A stretch of DNA of 64,000 nt from Holophagaceae bacterium (GTDB lineage: Bacteria > Acidobacteriota > Holophagae > Holophagales > Holophagaceae): NCBI GenBank assembly GCA_016710635.1, contig JADJVL010000008.1, positions 186,001 to 250,000 on the forward strand. The letters are read 5' to 3'. Position 1 is the stretch's first letter, and each line of letters begins with the position of its first letter. Below, piece by piece: positions 18,310 through 26,177 of this stretch. A model generated the notes under the pieces. That model was not told the origin of the DNA. It saw only the letters and a list, made by a program, of their open reading frames with translations, and did not search any database. The position numbers and the translations under genes were made by a program.

Positions 18310-19041
18310 ATGCCCAAAGCCTTTCTGCCCACCCTCGGCGCCCCCGGCCACATCCTGGCGGTGGACGACCAGCCGGACAACCTCCGGGTCCTGTCCCTGG
18401 AGCTGCGGAGCCATCCCTTCATCCTGACGGTGGCCGCCGGCGCCGAGGAGGCCCTGGCCTACTGCGCCCGCCAGAGTTTCGAAGGCATCCTCCTGGACGT
18501 GAGCCTCCCTGGCATGGACGGCGTTGAACTTTGCCGGAAGATCCGCACCGGCGCCCTCAATTCCCGGACCCCCATCATCTTCCTCAGCGCCTTGCGGGTC
18601 GGGGACGACTGGGTGGCGAAGGGGCTGGAAGCCGGCGGCCTGGACTACCTCACCAAGCCCTATGCCTTCCAGGAGCTGCTGGCCAAGCTGAAGCTGATGG
18701 TGCGCCTTTGCCGGCAGGAACTGGCCCTGCTGAACGAAGCCCGCCAGCGCACCCTCCTGGAAGTGGCCGGCGGCGCCGCCCACGAACTGGCCCAGCCCCT
18801 GGCCACCGCGCGCATCCTGGCGGACCTCCTGGTGGACGGCGGCGGGTCCTTGAATCCCCCCCAGGCCCGGGCCCTGCGGGACAGCCTGGACCACGCCTGC
18901 ACCATCCTGCGCAAGCTCCAGGACCTGGACGGCTACGCCACCAAGCCCTACGCCCGGGGCGACATCCTGGACCTGGACGAAGCCAGCCCGGGTGAGACCA
19001 CCGCGAGCTTCCCCGTCCCCGAGGAGCTGCCGCCGGACTGA
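18310..19041 (+). CDS. response regulator with receiver and HisKA (dimerisation/phosphotransfer) domains, no ATPase domain
   Basis: 243 residues. Residues 12-130 are a receiver domain with acidic pair D19/D20, phosphoacceptor D63 in LLDVSLPGMDG, and K116 in LTKPYAF. Residues 145-210 form a two-helix HisKA segment with an H-box (AAHELAQPL, His158). The protein then stops after a short acidic tail, with no HATPase catalytic domain. It could relay phosphate from D63 to H158 or be served by a separate kinase (inference). It is divergent from the STAS gene, so a shared signalling role is possible. A GATATG element about 45 bp upstream could be its -10 box. Confidence 0.78.
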   Translation: MPKAFLPTLGAPGHILAVDDQPDNLRVLSLELRSHPFILTVAAGAEEALAYCARQSFEGILLDVSLPGMDGVELCRKIRTGALNSRTPIIFLSALRVGDDWVAKGLEAGGLDYLTKPYAFQELLAKLKLMVRLCRQELALLNEARQRTLLEVAGGAAHELAQPLATARILADLLVDGGGSLNPPQARALRDSLDHACTILRKLQDLDGYATKPYARGDILDLDEASPGETTASFPVPEELPPD

Positions 19042-19109
19042 AGCGGCGGCCTTCCGATAGACTGGACCTTCGGCCCCCGCTATTCAGAAGGGCCGCCGCG
19101 CGAGGCCCC

Positions 19110-20213
19110 ATGTCGGAACTGCTCCAGCCCCTCTCTCCCCGCCGCAGGACCCGCCAGATCATGGTGGGCAAGGTGCCGGTGGGCGGAGACGCCCCCATCA
19201 GCGTCCAGAGCATGACCAAGACGGACAGCCGGGACGTGGAGGCCACTGTCGGCCAGATCTACAGCTACGCCGGGGCCGGCTGCGAGATCGTGCGGGTGAG
19301 CGTGCCCACCAAGAAGGCCGGCGAGGTCTTCCACGAGATCGTCGCCCGCAGCCCCATCCCCATCATCGCTGACATCCACTTCGACTACCGGCTCGCCCTG
19401 GTGGCCGCGGACGGCGGCGCCGCCTGCCTGCGCATCAATCCCGGCAACATCGGCGGCCAGGACCGGGTCCGCGCCGTGGTGGACAAGGCCGGCGAGAAGG
19501 GCATCCCCATCCGCATCGGCGTCAACGGCGGCAGCCTGGAGAAGGACCTGCTGGAGAAGTTCGGCACCGCCACCCCCGAGGCCATGGTGGAAAGCGCCCT
19601 GCGTCACCTGGAGATGCTGGAGAAGGAAGGCTTCTACAACACCAAGATCAGCCTCAAGGCCAGCGACGTGGTGCGCACGGTGGCCGCCTACCGGCTGCTG
19701 GCGAAGCAGGTGGACTATCCCTTCCACCTGGGCGTCACCGAGGCGGGCACGCCCTTCGGCGGCACCATTCGATCCAGCATTGGAATGGGCATCCTGCTGG
19801 CCGAAGGCATCGGCGACACCATCCGCGTATCGCTCACCGGCGAAGGCGAGGACGAGTGCCGGGTCGGCCACGAGATGCTGCGGGCCCTGGCGCTCCGCGA
19901 AGGGGGCATCCGCATGGTGAGCTGCCCTTCCTGCGGCCGCGTCCAGATCGACCTGAACCGGGTGGCCAACGAGATCGAGGCGGGCCTGAAGGCCATCAAC
20001 CACGAAGGCATCACCTACGCCGTCATGGGCTGCGTGGTGAATGGCCCCGGCGAGGCCAAGGACGCGGACCTGGGCGTGGCGGGCGGCGCCGGGGAAGGCC
20101 TCATCTACCGCAAAGGCGAACTCATCCGGAAAGTGAAGGAGGAGGACCTGGTCCCCGCCTTCCTGGAAGAGGCGCGGAAGTACAAGCTGGAACTCGAGAC
20201 CACCGGTGCCTGA
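19110..20213 (+). CDS. ispG: 4-hydroxy-3-methylbut-2-en-1-yl diphosphate synthase (IspG/GcpE)
   Basis: 367 residues, the compact bacterial form. The reductase converts MEcPP to HMBPP in the methylerythritol phosphate isoprenoid pathway in the cytoplasm using a [4Fe-4S] cluster. Visible hallmarks: PISVQSMTKTDSRDVEAT at the N-terminus, IPIIADIHFDYRLAL, RINPGNIGG, and the cluster ligands CPSC (Cys272, Cys275), Cys308 and Glu315 in the GCVVNGPGEA loop. A GATAGACTGG -10-like element lies about 50 bp before the ATG. yidD follows closely, so the two may be cotranscribed. Confidence 0.95.
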   Translation: MSELLQPLSPRRRTRQIMVGKVPVGGDAPISVQSMTKTDSRDVEATVGQIYSYAGAGCEIVRVSVPTKKAGEVFHEIVARSPIPIIADIHFDYRLALVAADGGAACLRINPGNIGGQDRVRAVVDKAGEKGIPIRIGVNGGSLEKDLLEKFGTATPEAMVESALRHLEMLEKEGFYNTKISLKASDVVRTVAAYRLLAKQVDYPFHLGVTEAGTPFGGTIRSSIGMGILLAEGIGDTIRVSLTGEGEDECRVGHEMLRALALREGGIRMVSCPSCGRVQIDLNRVANEIEAGLKAINHEGITYAVMGCVVNGPGEAKDADLGVAGGAGEGLIYRKGELIRKVKEEDLVPAFLEEARKYKLELETTGA

Positions 20214-20229
20214 GGCGAAGGCCGACGCC

Positions 20230-20622
20230 ATGCCGACCGCCGTGTGGAAGCTCTGGATGCTGGACCATCCCTTCCTCGTGCTCTTCGCCTACCTGTGCGT
20301 GGAAGCCCTGCTGCCGGTGCGCCTGCAGCCTTCCGCCTGGATCTGCCGGGCCTCCATCCGCGCCTATCAGATCACCCTCAGCCCCTTCCTCGGCGCGGCC
20401 TGCAAGTTCCACCCCAGCTGCAGCCACTACGGCCTGGGCTGCGTCCGGACCCACGGCACCTTGAAGGGCGGCATCCTCACGGCCATGCGCCTGATCCGCT
20501 GCTCGCCCCTCACGGAAGGCGGCGTGGATCCCGTGCCCGACCGGCCCGAAAGCGCCGCCTGCCCGCGCTGCGGGACGAAGCATCCGGGACCGCTGGAGCC
20601 GACGCCCTTCGCGGTGAAATAG
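20230..20622 (+). CDS. yidD: membrane protein insertion efficiency factor YidD
   Basis: 130 residues with the conserved YidD core: YQITLSPFLG, CKFHPSCSHYG, GGILTAMRLIRC and GGVDPVP. The protein is a membrane-associated helper of YidC-dependent insertion. Unlike most bacteria, where it lies by rnpA and yidC, here it follows ispG. I prefer the ATG at 20230; a GTG at 20206 overlapping the ispG end is possible. The extended tail has CPRCG, an extra two-cysteine motif beyond the usual YidD end. Confidence 0.9.
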   Translation: MPTAVWKLWMLDHPFLVLFAYLCVEALLPVRLQPSAWICRASIRAYQITLSPFLGAACKFHPSCSHYGLGCVRTHGTLKGGILTAMRLIRCSPLTEGGVDPVPDRPESAACPRCGTKHPGPLEPTPFAVK

Positions 20623-20657
20623 GAACCGGGAAACAGGAATCCAGACGCAGGATCGGC

Positions 20658-22151
20658 TCAGCCGAAGAGCCCGCCCTTCTTCTTCCCGCCCCCGAACAGC
20701 CCGCCCAGCACGCCGCGGATGACCTGTCGGCCGATGGCGGAGCCCGCGGCGCGGACGGCGCTCTTGCCGAAGGCCTCCAGCATCCCCATGCGGCCGCTTT
20801 CCTTCGACGCGGCCTGCTCCGCCTTCTCCGCCTCGGTCTGGACCTTGGTGGCCTCCGCCTGCTTCGCGGAAGCTTCGGCCTTGGCCTTCAGCAGCTCGAA
20901 GGCGCTCTCCCGGTCCACCACCTTTTCGTACACGCCGGCCACCAGGGAACCGGCGAGAACGGCCTTGCGCTCCTCGGGGGTGATGGGCGGGAACTGGCTG
21001 CGGGGCGGCATCACCAGGGCGCGCTCCACGGGCGTGGGCGTACCCTTCTCGTCCAGGAAGCTCACCAGAGCCTCGCCCACGGCGAGCTGGGTGATGGCTT
21101 CGGCCACGTCCACGCCGGCGTTGGCGCGGAATGTCTCGGCGGCGGCCTTCACCGCCTTCTGGTCCCGGGGCGTGAAGGCCCGCAAGGCGTGCTGCACCCG
21201 GTTGCCCAGCTGGCCCAGCACCTTGTCGGGCACGTCGAGGGGGTTCTGGGTGCAGAAGTAGATGCCCACGCCCTTGGAGCGCACCAGGCGCACCACCTGT
21301 TCGATCTTCGTGAGGAGCGCGTCCGGCGCGTCCTCGAAGAGGAGGTGGGCCTCGTCGAAGAAGAAGGCCAGCTTGGGCTTCTCCGGATCGCCCACCTCCG
21401 GCAGCTGCTCGAAGAGTTCGCTCAGCAGCCAGAGCAGGAAGGTCGCGTAGAGCTTGGGCGCGTTGATGAGCTTGTCCGCCGCCAGGATGTTGACGATGCC
21501 CTTCCCCGACGCGTCCGTCTGCATCAGGTCCTCCAGGTTCAGGGCCGGCTCGCCGAAGAACTTCTCCGCGCCCTGCTCCTCCAGGGCCAGCAGGCCCCGC
21601 TGGATCGCCCCCACGCTGGCGGGCGACACATTGCCGTACTGGGTCTTGAATTCGGCCGCGTGGTCCCCCAGGAACTGCACCATGGCGCGGAGGTCCTTGA
21701 GGTCGAGGAGCAGCATGCCGCTGTCGTCGGCGATGCGGAAGGCCATGGTGAGCACGCCTTCCTGGATGTCGTTCAGGTTCAGCAGCCGCGCGATGAGCAG
21801 AGGCCCCATCTCGCTCACCGTGGTCCGCACGGGATGGCCCTGCTCGCCGAAGACGTCCCAGAAGGCCACCGGACAGGCCTCGAAGGGGAGGCTTTCGAGT
21901 TTCAACAGCGCCTGGCGCTCCTTGAGCTTGGGGTTCTCCGCGCCGGCCCTGGCCATGCCCGAGAGGTCGCCCTTGATGTCGGCGAGGAAGACCGGCACGC
22001 CGATGCGGCTGAAGTGCTCGGCGATGACCCGCAGCGAGACGGTCTTGCCCGTGCCCGTGGCGCCGGCGATGAGGCCGTGGCGGTTGGCCATGCGGGGATG
22101 GAGGGCGAGTTCCAGGTCCCCTGCCTTCGCGATCACCAGCGGATCGGCCAT
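20658..22151 (-). CDS. HerA-like helicase/ATPase (DUF853 family)
   Basis: About 497 residues. Walker A GATGTGKTVS (near 30-39), DIKGDLSGMA, and Walker B LAFFFDEAHLLF define the DUF853 branch of HerA/FtsK-type ATPases (E. coli YjgR relatives). The C-terminus is a charged Ala/Glu/Lys coiled coil ending in a glycine-rich GGLFGGGKKKGGLFG tail. The start has AGGAG six bases ahead. Cellular role of DUF853 proteins is unclear; DNA transactions are assumed from the fold. Confidence 0.88.
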   Translation of the reverse strand: MADPLVIAKAGDLELALHPRMANRHGLIAGATGTGKTVSLRVIAEHFSRIGVPVFLADIKGDLSGMARAGAENPKLKERQALLKLESLPFEACPVAFWDVFGEQGHPVRTTVSEMGPLLIARLLNLNDIQEGVLTMAFRIADDSGMLLLDLKDLRAMVQFLGDHAAEFKTQYGNVSPASVGAIQRGLLALEEQGAEKFFGEPALNLEDLMQTDASGKGIVNILAADKLINAPKLYATFLLWLLSELFEQLPEVGDPEKPKLAFFFDEAHLLFEDAPDALLTKIEQVVRLVRSKGVGIYFCTQNPLDVPDKVLGQLGNRVQHALRAFTPRDQKAVKAAAETFRANAGVDVAEAITQLAVGEALVSFLDEKGTPTPVERALVMPPRSQFPPITPEERKAVLAGSLVAGVYEKVVDRESAFELLKAKAEASAKQAEATKVQTEAEKAEQAASKESGRMGMLEAFGKSAVRAAGSAIGRQVIRGVLGGLFGGGKKKGGLFG

Positions 22152-22261
22152 GCGGTACTCCTGTTCATCCTGGATCCGGGAAGCCTGAAGTGTAGCGAAG
22201 GGCCCCTGCCAATCCACTCCCGCCGCCCGGGGCTAGACTGGAGGATTCCCCTGGACGCCGC

Positions 22262-25087
22262 ATGCCTCGACTCCCGCTCCTCTGCCTGCTCCTCGCCGCG
22301 GCCCCGCTTCTGCAGGCCCAGGGGGCGGGCCGGGAGCGGCCCGACCATGCGGAACGCCGGGAGGAGGCGCTGCTGGCGTGGAGCGGCGGCCGGCCCGACC
22401 TCGCCTACCTGGACTTCAAGGCCAGGGCCGCGGCGAAGGAGGTCGAAGCCTGGCGCCCGAGCTTCACCCGCGCCGCCGCCGCTGGGCCCGTCTGGCGGAA
22501 CCTCGGCCCCTTCCACCAGACCGTGCTGCGCACCGCCCCGGACAACGATGGCGGACGGGTCACCGCCCTGGCGGTGCATCCCACGAATCCGCAAATTCTC
22601 TTTGTCGCCACCCAGTCCGGCCTGTTTCGCTGCGCGAATGCGGATCCCGCCGCCAGCGGCGACTGGGTGTGGGAATCCCTCGCCGACGCCCTGCCCTCCA
22701 GCAGCGCCGCCGGAAACCTGAGCATCGGGGCCATCGCCCTCAATCCCGCGGATCCGGACACGATCTACGCCGGCATGGGCGACCCCTTCGGCCCGGATTC
22801 CCGGGGCTTCTACGCCAGCCACGACGGGGGCGCGACCTGGAGTGCGGGGGTGCTTCTCGGAAACGCCACGCGCACCCTGGACATCCTCGCCCTCGACGCG
22901 GACGTCATCCTGGTCGGCACCAACGCGGGGCTTTGGCGCAGCACCAATGGAGGCCTGACCTTCTCGAACCTCGTCCTGGGGGGAAGCCAGCTTGGCAACG
23001 CCTGGTCCATCCGGGCCCTGAGCGCCACGGACCTGGTCTGCACCCGGGGCAGTCAGATCTTCTGGAGCGCGGACCGGGGCGCCACCTGGACCGCCGCGGC
23101 CCTGGACGCTTCGGTGACGGGCCTGGGCCCCTCCCGCATCACCGTGGAGGTCAGCCCCGCCAGCGCCACCCGGGTGTGGGGGGCCTGCAACCAGGGCGGC
23201 AATGTCGCCCGGGGCCTGCTGAAGAGCGGCGACAAGGGCCACACCTGGACCTTCGTGCCCGCCCCGAACCAGGCCGGCGGACTTTTCCAGGGCAGCGGAT
23301 GGAACGGCGACCCCACGAACCCGGGCAGCCCCGACATGCCCTATGACGGCGGCCAGGGCACCTACAACCAGGGCCTGGCGGTGGATCCCGTGGATCCGGA
23401 CCGCGTCTTCCTCGGCGCCAACCTCGCCTTGTACCGAACGACGAATGGCGGAGCCTCCTGGGAGCAGCTCACCCACTGGGCGGGCTTCACCCGGGTCTAC
23501 AGCCACGCGGACCTGCACGCCACGGCCTGGTCGAAGGCCGGGCCCAAGACCCTGTTCCTGGGCAGCGACGGCGGCCTCGGCATCCTGCGCCAGCCCGACC
23601 GCGCGAGCGTGCCTAGCGCCCCCTGGGACGTGCGGGTGGCGAGCGATCCCGCCTTCCTGGACCATCGCCGGAACAAGGGTCTGGCCACCCAGCTGATCTA
23701 CCACCTCGGGTCCACCCCCGCCGCCACCCCCGCGGACGCCCGCTTCCGGATCACCGCCGGACTTCAGGACAACGGCATCATCGTGCGGCAGGACGAAGGC
23801 CAGGGGCTGGCCGCCAGCGGCTTCTTCCCCGAAGCGGTGCAGGCCAACGGGGACAGCCTTGCCGGGGACGGCTTCGGCACCGTCATCCACGCCGTGAACG
23901 GCGACCTGATGCTCGGGGTCGAGCAGTTCAACTTCACCTTCCGGTCCAGCAATGGGGGCCAGACCTGGGCCCTTTCTCAGGCTGGCCTGCCGAGCCCCGG
24001 GGACAGCGCCCTCTGGCCCTTTCTCTCCCGCCTCGTGCTCGGTGGCGCGGATCCCACCGGCAACACGGTCTACACGCCGGGCCGGACCGGCGTCTGGAAG
24101 AGCACGAACTTTGGCCAGAGCTGGTCCGCCCTGCCCATGGGCGGCTACAACCCGGCCTTCATCATCCGGAACCTGGCGGCCTCCAAGTCGGACCCCCTGT
24201 CCCTGTGCGTGGTCACCGGCGGCAACACGGGCTTCGTCACCGGGGACGGCGGCGCCACCTGGACCCAGTTCGGCACGATCCCGAACTCCGGTTCCAACCT
24301 CAGCAGCGCCTGGTTCGACACCATGGACGCCAGCACCCTCTACGTGGCCTCCACGGCCCTGAACGCCACGACGAACCATCTGTGGAAGAGCAGCAACCGG
24401 GGCGCCACCTGGACCGCCCTGGACACCGCCAGCAACGGCTTCCCCTTCGGCATCCCAATGCAGGTGATCCAGAACGCGCCCTGGGACCGCGCCGAACTCT
24501 TCGCGGGCACGGACCTGGGCCTCTACCGCAGCACCGACGGCGGGGCCTCCTGGGCCCGCTACGGCGCGGGCCTGCCCCTGGTGGGCGTGCGGGACCTCTA
24601 CATGGATCCCGCCGGCGCCTTCCTGCGGGTGGCCACCTGGGGCCGGGGGATCTGGGAGCTGGGCCTCGGCGCGGCGGTGCTCGCCGTGACGCCGGACGCA
24701 CCGGAGCCGGATGCGGCGGGCACCGTGCAGTTCGCCGCCACCCTCGGGGGCGCCGCCGCGACCGTCGCCTGGAGCGTGCAGGAAGGCGCCGCCGGCGGCA
24801 CCATATCGGCGGCGGGCCTCTACACCGCCCCGGCGGGCGCGGGCACCTTCCACGTGATCGCGATGGAGGCGGCGAACCCTTCGAACACCGTCTCCAGGCC
24901 CGTGAAGGTCTGGCGCCCGGCGGACGCCGACGCCAATGGCGTGGTGGATGTCCTGGACCTGGCCCGGCTCGCCCGCGCCTTCGGGACCGTCACGGGGCAG
25001 CCCCTCTTCGACGGCGACACGGATCTCGATGGCGATGGCCTCGTGGGGGACGCCGACGCCGGAAGGCTGCTGGCCCGGATCCAGTAG
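22262..25087 (+). CDS. secreted BNR/sortilin-like beta-propeller protein with C-terminal dockerin-like module
   Basis: 941 residues with a signal peptide (LLCLLLAAAPLLQAQ). The body is a run of BNR/VPS10-type propeller units with SxDGGxTW motifs (SHDGGATWSAG, STNGGLTF, SADRGATWTAA, SSNGGQTWAL), a fold found in sialidases and xyloglucan-active glycosidases. An Ig-like domain follows (about 800-880), and the last ~57 residues hold two calcium-loop repeats (DADANGVVDVLDLARL, DTDLDGDGLVGDADAGRL), a type I dockerin-like arrangement. No catalytic residues can be assigned by eye. A GCTAGACTGG -10-like element lies about 25 bp upstream. Confidence 0.8.
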   Translation: MPRLPLLCLLLAAAPLLQAQGAGRERPDHAERREEALLAWSGGRPDLAYLDFKARAAAKEVEAWRPSFTRAAAAGPVWRNLGPFHQTVLRTAPDNDGGRVTALAVHPTNPQILFVATQSGLFRCANADPAASGDWVWESLADALPSSSAAGNLSIGAIALNPADPDTIYAGMGDPFGPDSRGFYASHDGGATWSAGVLLGNATRTLDILALDADVILVGTNAGLWRSTNGGLTFSNLVLGGSQLGNAWSIRALSATDLVCTRGSQIFWSADRGATWTAAALDASVTGLGPSRITVEVSPASATRVWGACNQGGNVARGLLKSGDKGHTWTFVPAPNQAGGLFQGSGWNGDPTNPGSPDMPYDGGQGTYNQGLAVDPVDPDRVFLGANLALYRTTNGGASWEQLTHWAGFTRVYSHADLHATAWSKAGPKTLFLGSDGGLGILRQPDRASVPSAPWDVRVASDPAFLDHRRNKGLATQLIYHLGSTPAATPADARFRITAGLQDNGIIVRQDEGQGLAASGFFPEAVQANGDSLAGDGFGTVIHAVNGDLMLGVEQFNFTFRSSNGGQTWALSQAGLPSPGDSALWPFLSRLVLGGADPTGNTVYTPGRTGVWKSTNFGQSWSALPMGGYNPAFIIRNLAASKSDPLSLCVVTGGNTGFVTGDGGATWTQFGTIPNSGSNLSSAWFDTMDASTLYVASTALNATTNHLWKSSNRGATWTALDTASNGFPFGIPMQVIQNAPWDRAELFAGTDLGLYRSTDGGASWARYGAGLPLVGVRDLYMDPAGAFLRVATWGRGIWELGLGAAVLAVTPDAPEPDAAGTVQFAATLGGAAATVAWSVQEGAAGGTISAAGLYTAPAGAGTFHVIAMEAANPSNTVSRPVKVWRPADADANGVVDVLDLARLARAFGTVTGQPLFDGDTDLDGDGLVGDADAGRLLARIQ

Positions 25088-25114
25088 GGGCGGCCGGGGC
25101 GCGCCCTCAGTCGC

Positions 25115-25351
25115 TCAGTGGGCGTCCTGCACCGAGAAGGCGTCGGTGCGGCCCTGGGTCTCCACCACGTGGCCGCTGCGGCGCAGGCGCAGGGTGTGCT
25201 GCACGGTCTGCATGCAGGTCATGAGGGGGAGGTCGATGCCCAGGCGGCGCAGGTCCTGCGCCGTGACCCAGGCCGTGCCCGCGGCGTCCTTCCGGGCCTG
25301 ATGGTCCCCGAGGATGGTGTCGGTGATGTTCTGGGTCGCGAGGCTGCTCAT
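25115..25351 (-). CDS. small hypothetical protein
   Basis: 78 residues, no signal peptide. The C-terminal half (VTAQDLRRLGIDLPLMTCMQ, then QHTLRLRRSGHVVETQG) has a helix-turn-helix-like followed by hairpin-like pattern that could be a small winged-helix fold, but no family is recognised. It is convergent with the BNR gene and divergent from plsC, whose start lies 65 bp away. Confidence 0.5.
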   Translation of the reverse strand: MSSLATQNITDTILGDHQARKDAAGTAWVTAQDLRRLGIDLPLMTCMQTVQHTLRLRRSGHVVETQGRTDAFSVQDAH

Positions 25352-25415
25352 GGGGTTCCCGATGCGCGAGGACCGGCCTCTCGCTGATAAGTTTGAATAG
25401 CACAATGGAGGCTGC

Positions 25416-26177
25416 GTGGCGAATTGGCGGAACAACGCCCTGTGGGGTCTCTTCACCCTGGTCTGGGCCGTGATCTCGGTGATGGGCATCGTCATCGGCA
25501 TCCTCCTGGCCGCCCCCTTCCTGGGTCCCCGCCGCGCCTTCTTCACCGTGGGGCCCTGGTGGGCCCGCCAGATGTTCGCCATCAGCGGCATCACCTGCGA
25601 GATCCGCGGGTGGGAGGCCCTGCCCGAAGCGATCCGGTCCGGCCGGCAGCCCGCGATCTTCATGAGCAACCACGAAAGCCAGCTGGACCCGCCCCTCCTC
25701 ATCGGCGCCATCCCGGTGCAGGCGGTCTACATCGCCAAGAAGGAGGTCAAGTACATCCCCTTCGTGGGCTGGGCGGCGATGTGCGCCGGCGTGATCTGGA
25801 TCGACCGGGGGAACCACGAGCGGGCCATGGCCAGCATCCGGGAGGCGGCCAGGAAGATCCGCGGCGGCCGCAATGTGGTGATCTTCCCGGAAGGCACCCG
25901 CACCCGGACTGGCCAGCTCCTGCCCTTCAAGAAGGGCGGCTTCAACCTGGCCCTGGAGGCCGGCGTGCCCATCGTGCCCCTCGCCACGGTGGGCGGCTAC
26001 CAGACCCTGCCCCCGGGCGCCCGGGGCATCCGGCCCGGCCACTATGTCGTGAGCTTCGGCGAGCCTGCGGATCCCGCTGCCTACGCCGACCGGGACGCCC
26101 TGCTCACCGCGGTGCGGACGCGGATCGAGGCCCTGATTGCGGGTGCCCGGCTCCCGGCGGGGTCGGTCAGCCCCTGA
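25416..26177 (+). CDS. plsC: 1-acyl-sn-glycerol-3-phosphate acyltransferase (PlsC family)
   Basis: 253 residues from a GTG start preceded by GGAGG. One N-terminal membrane helix is followed by the acyltransferase motif NHESQLD (His86, Asp91) and the FPEGTRTRTG substrate motif. It acylates lysophosphatidate to phosphatidate at the inner membrane in phospholipid synthesis. The stop overlaps the convergent kinase gene by 11 bp. A GATAAG element near 25385 is a likely -10 box. Confidence 0.9.
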   Translation: MANWRNNALWGLFTLVWAVISVMGIVIGILLAAPFLGPRRAFFTVGPWWARQMFAISGITCEIRGWEALPEAIRSGRQPAIFMSNHESQLDPPLLIGAIPVQAVYIAKKEVKYIPFVGWAAMCAGVIWIDRGNHERAMASIREAARKIRGGRNVVIFPEGTRTRTGQLLPFKKGGFNLALEAGVPIVPLATVGGYQTLPPGARGIRPGHYVVSFGEPADPAAYADRDALLTAVRTRIEALIAGARLPAGSVSP

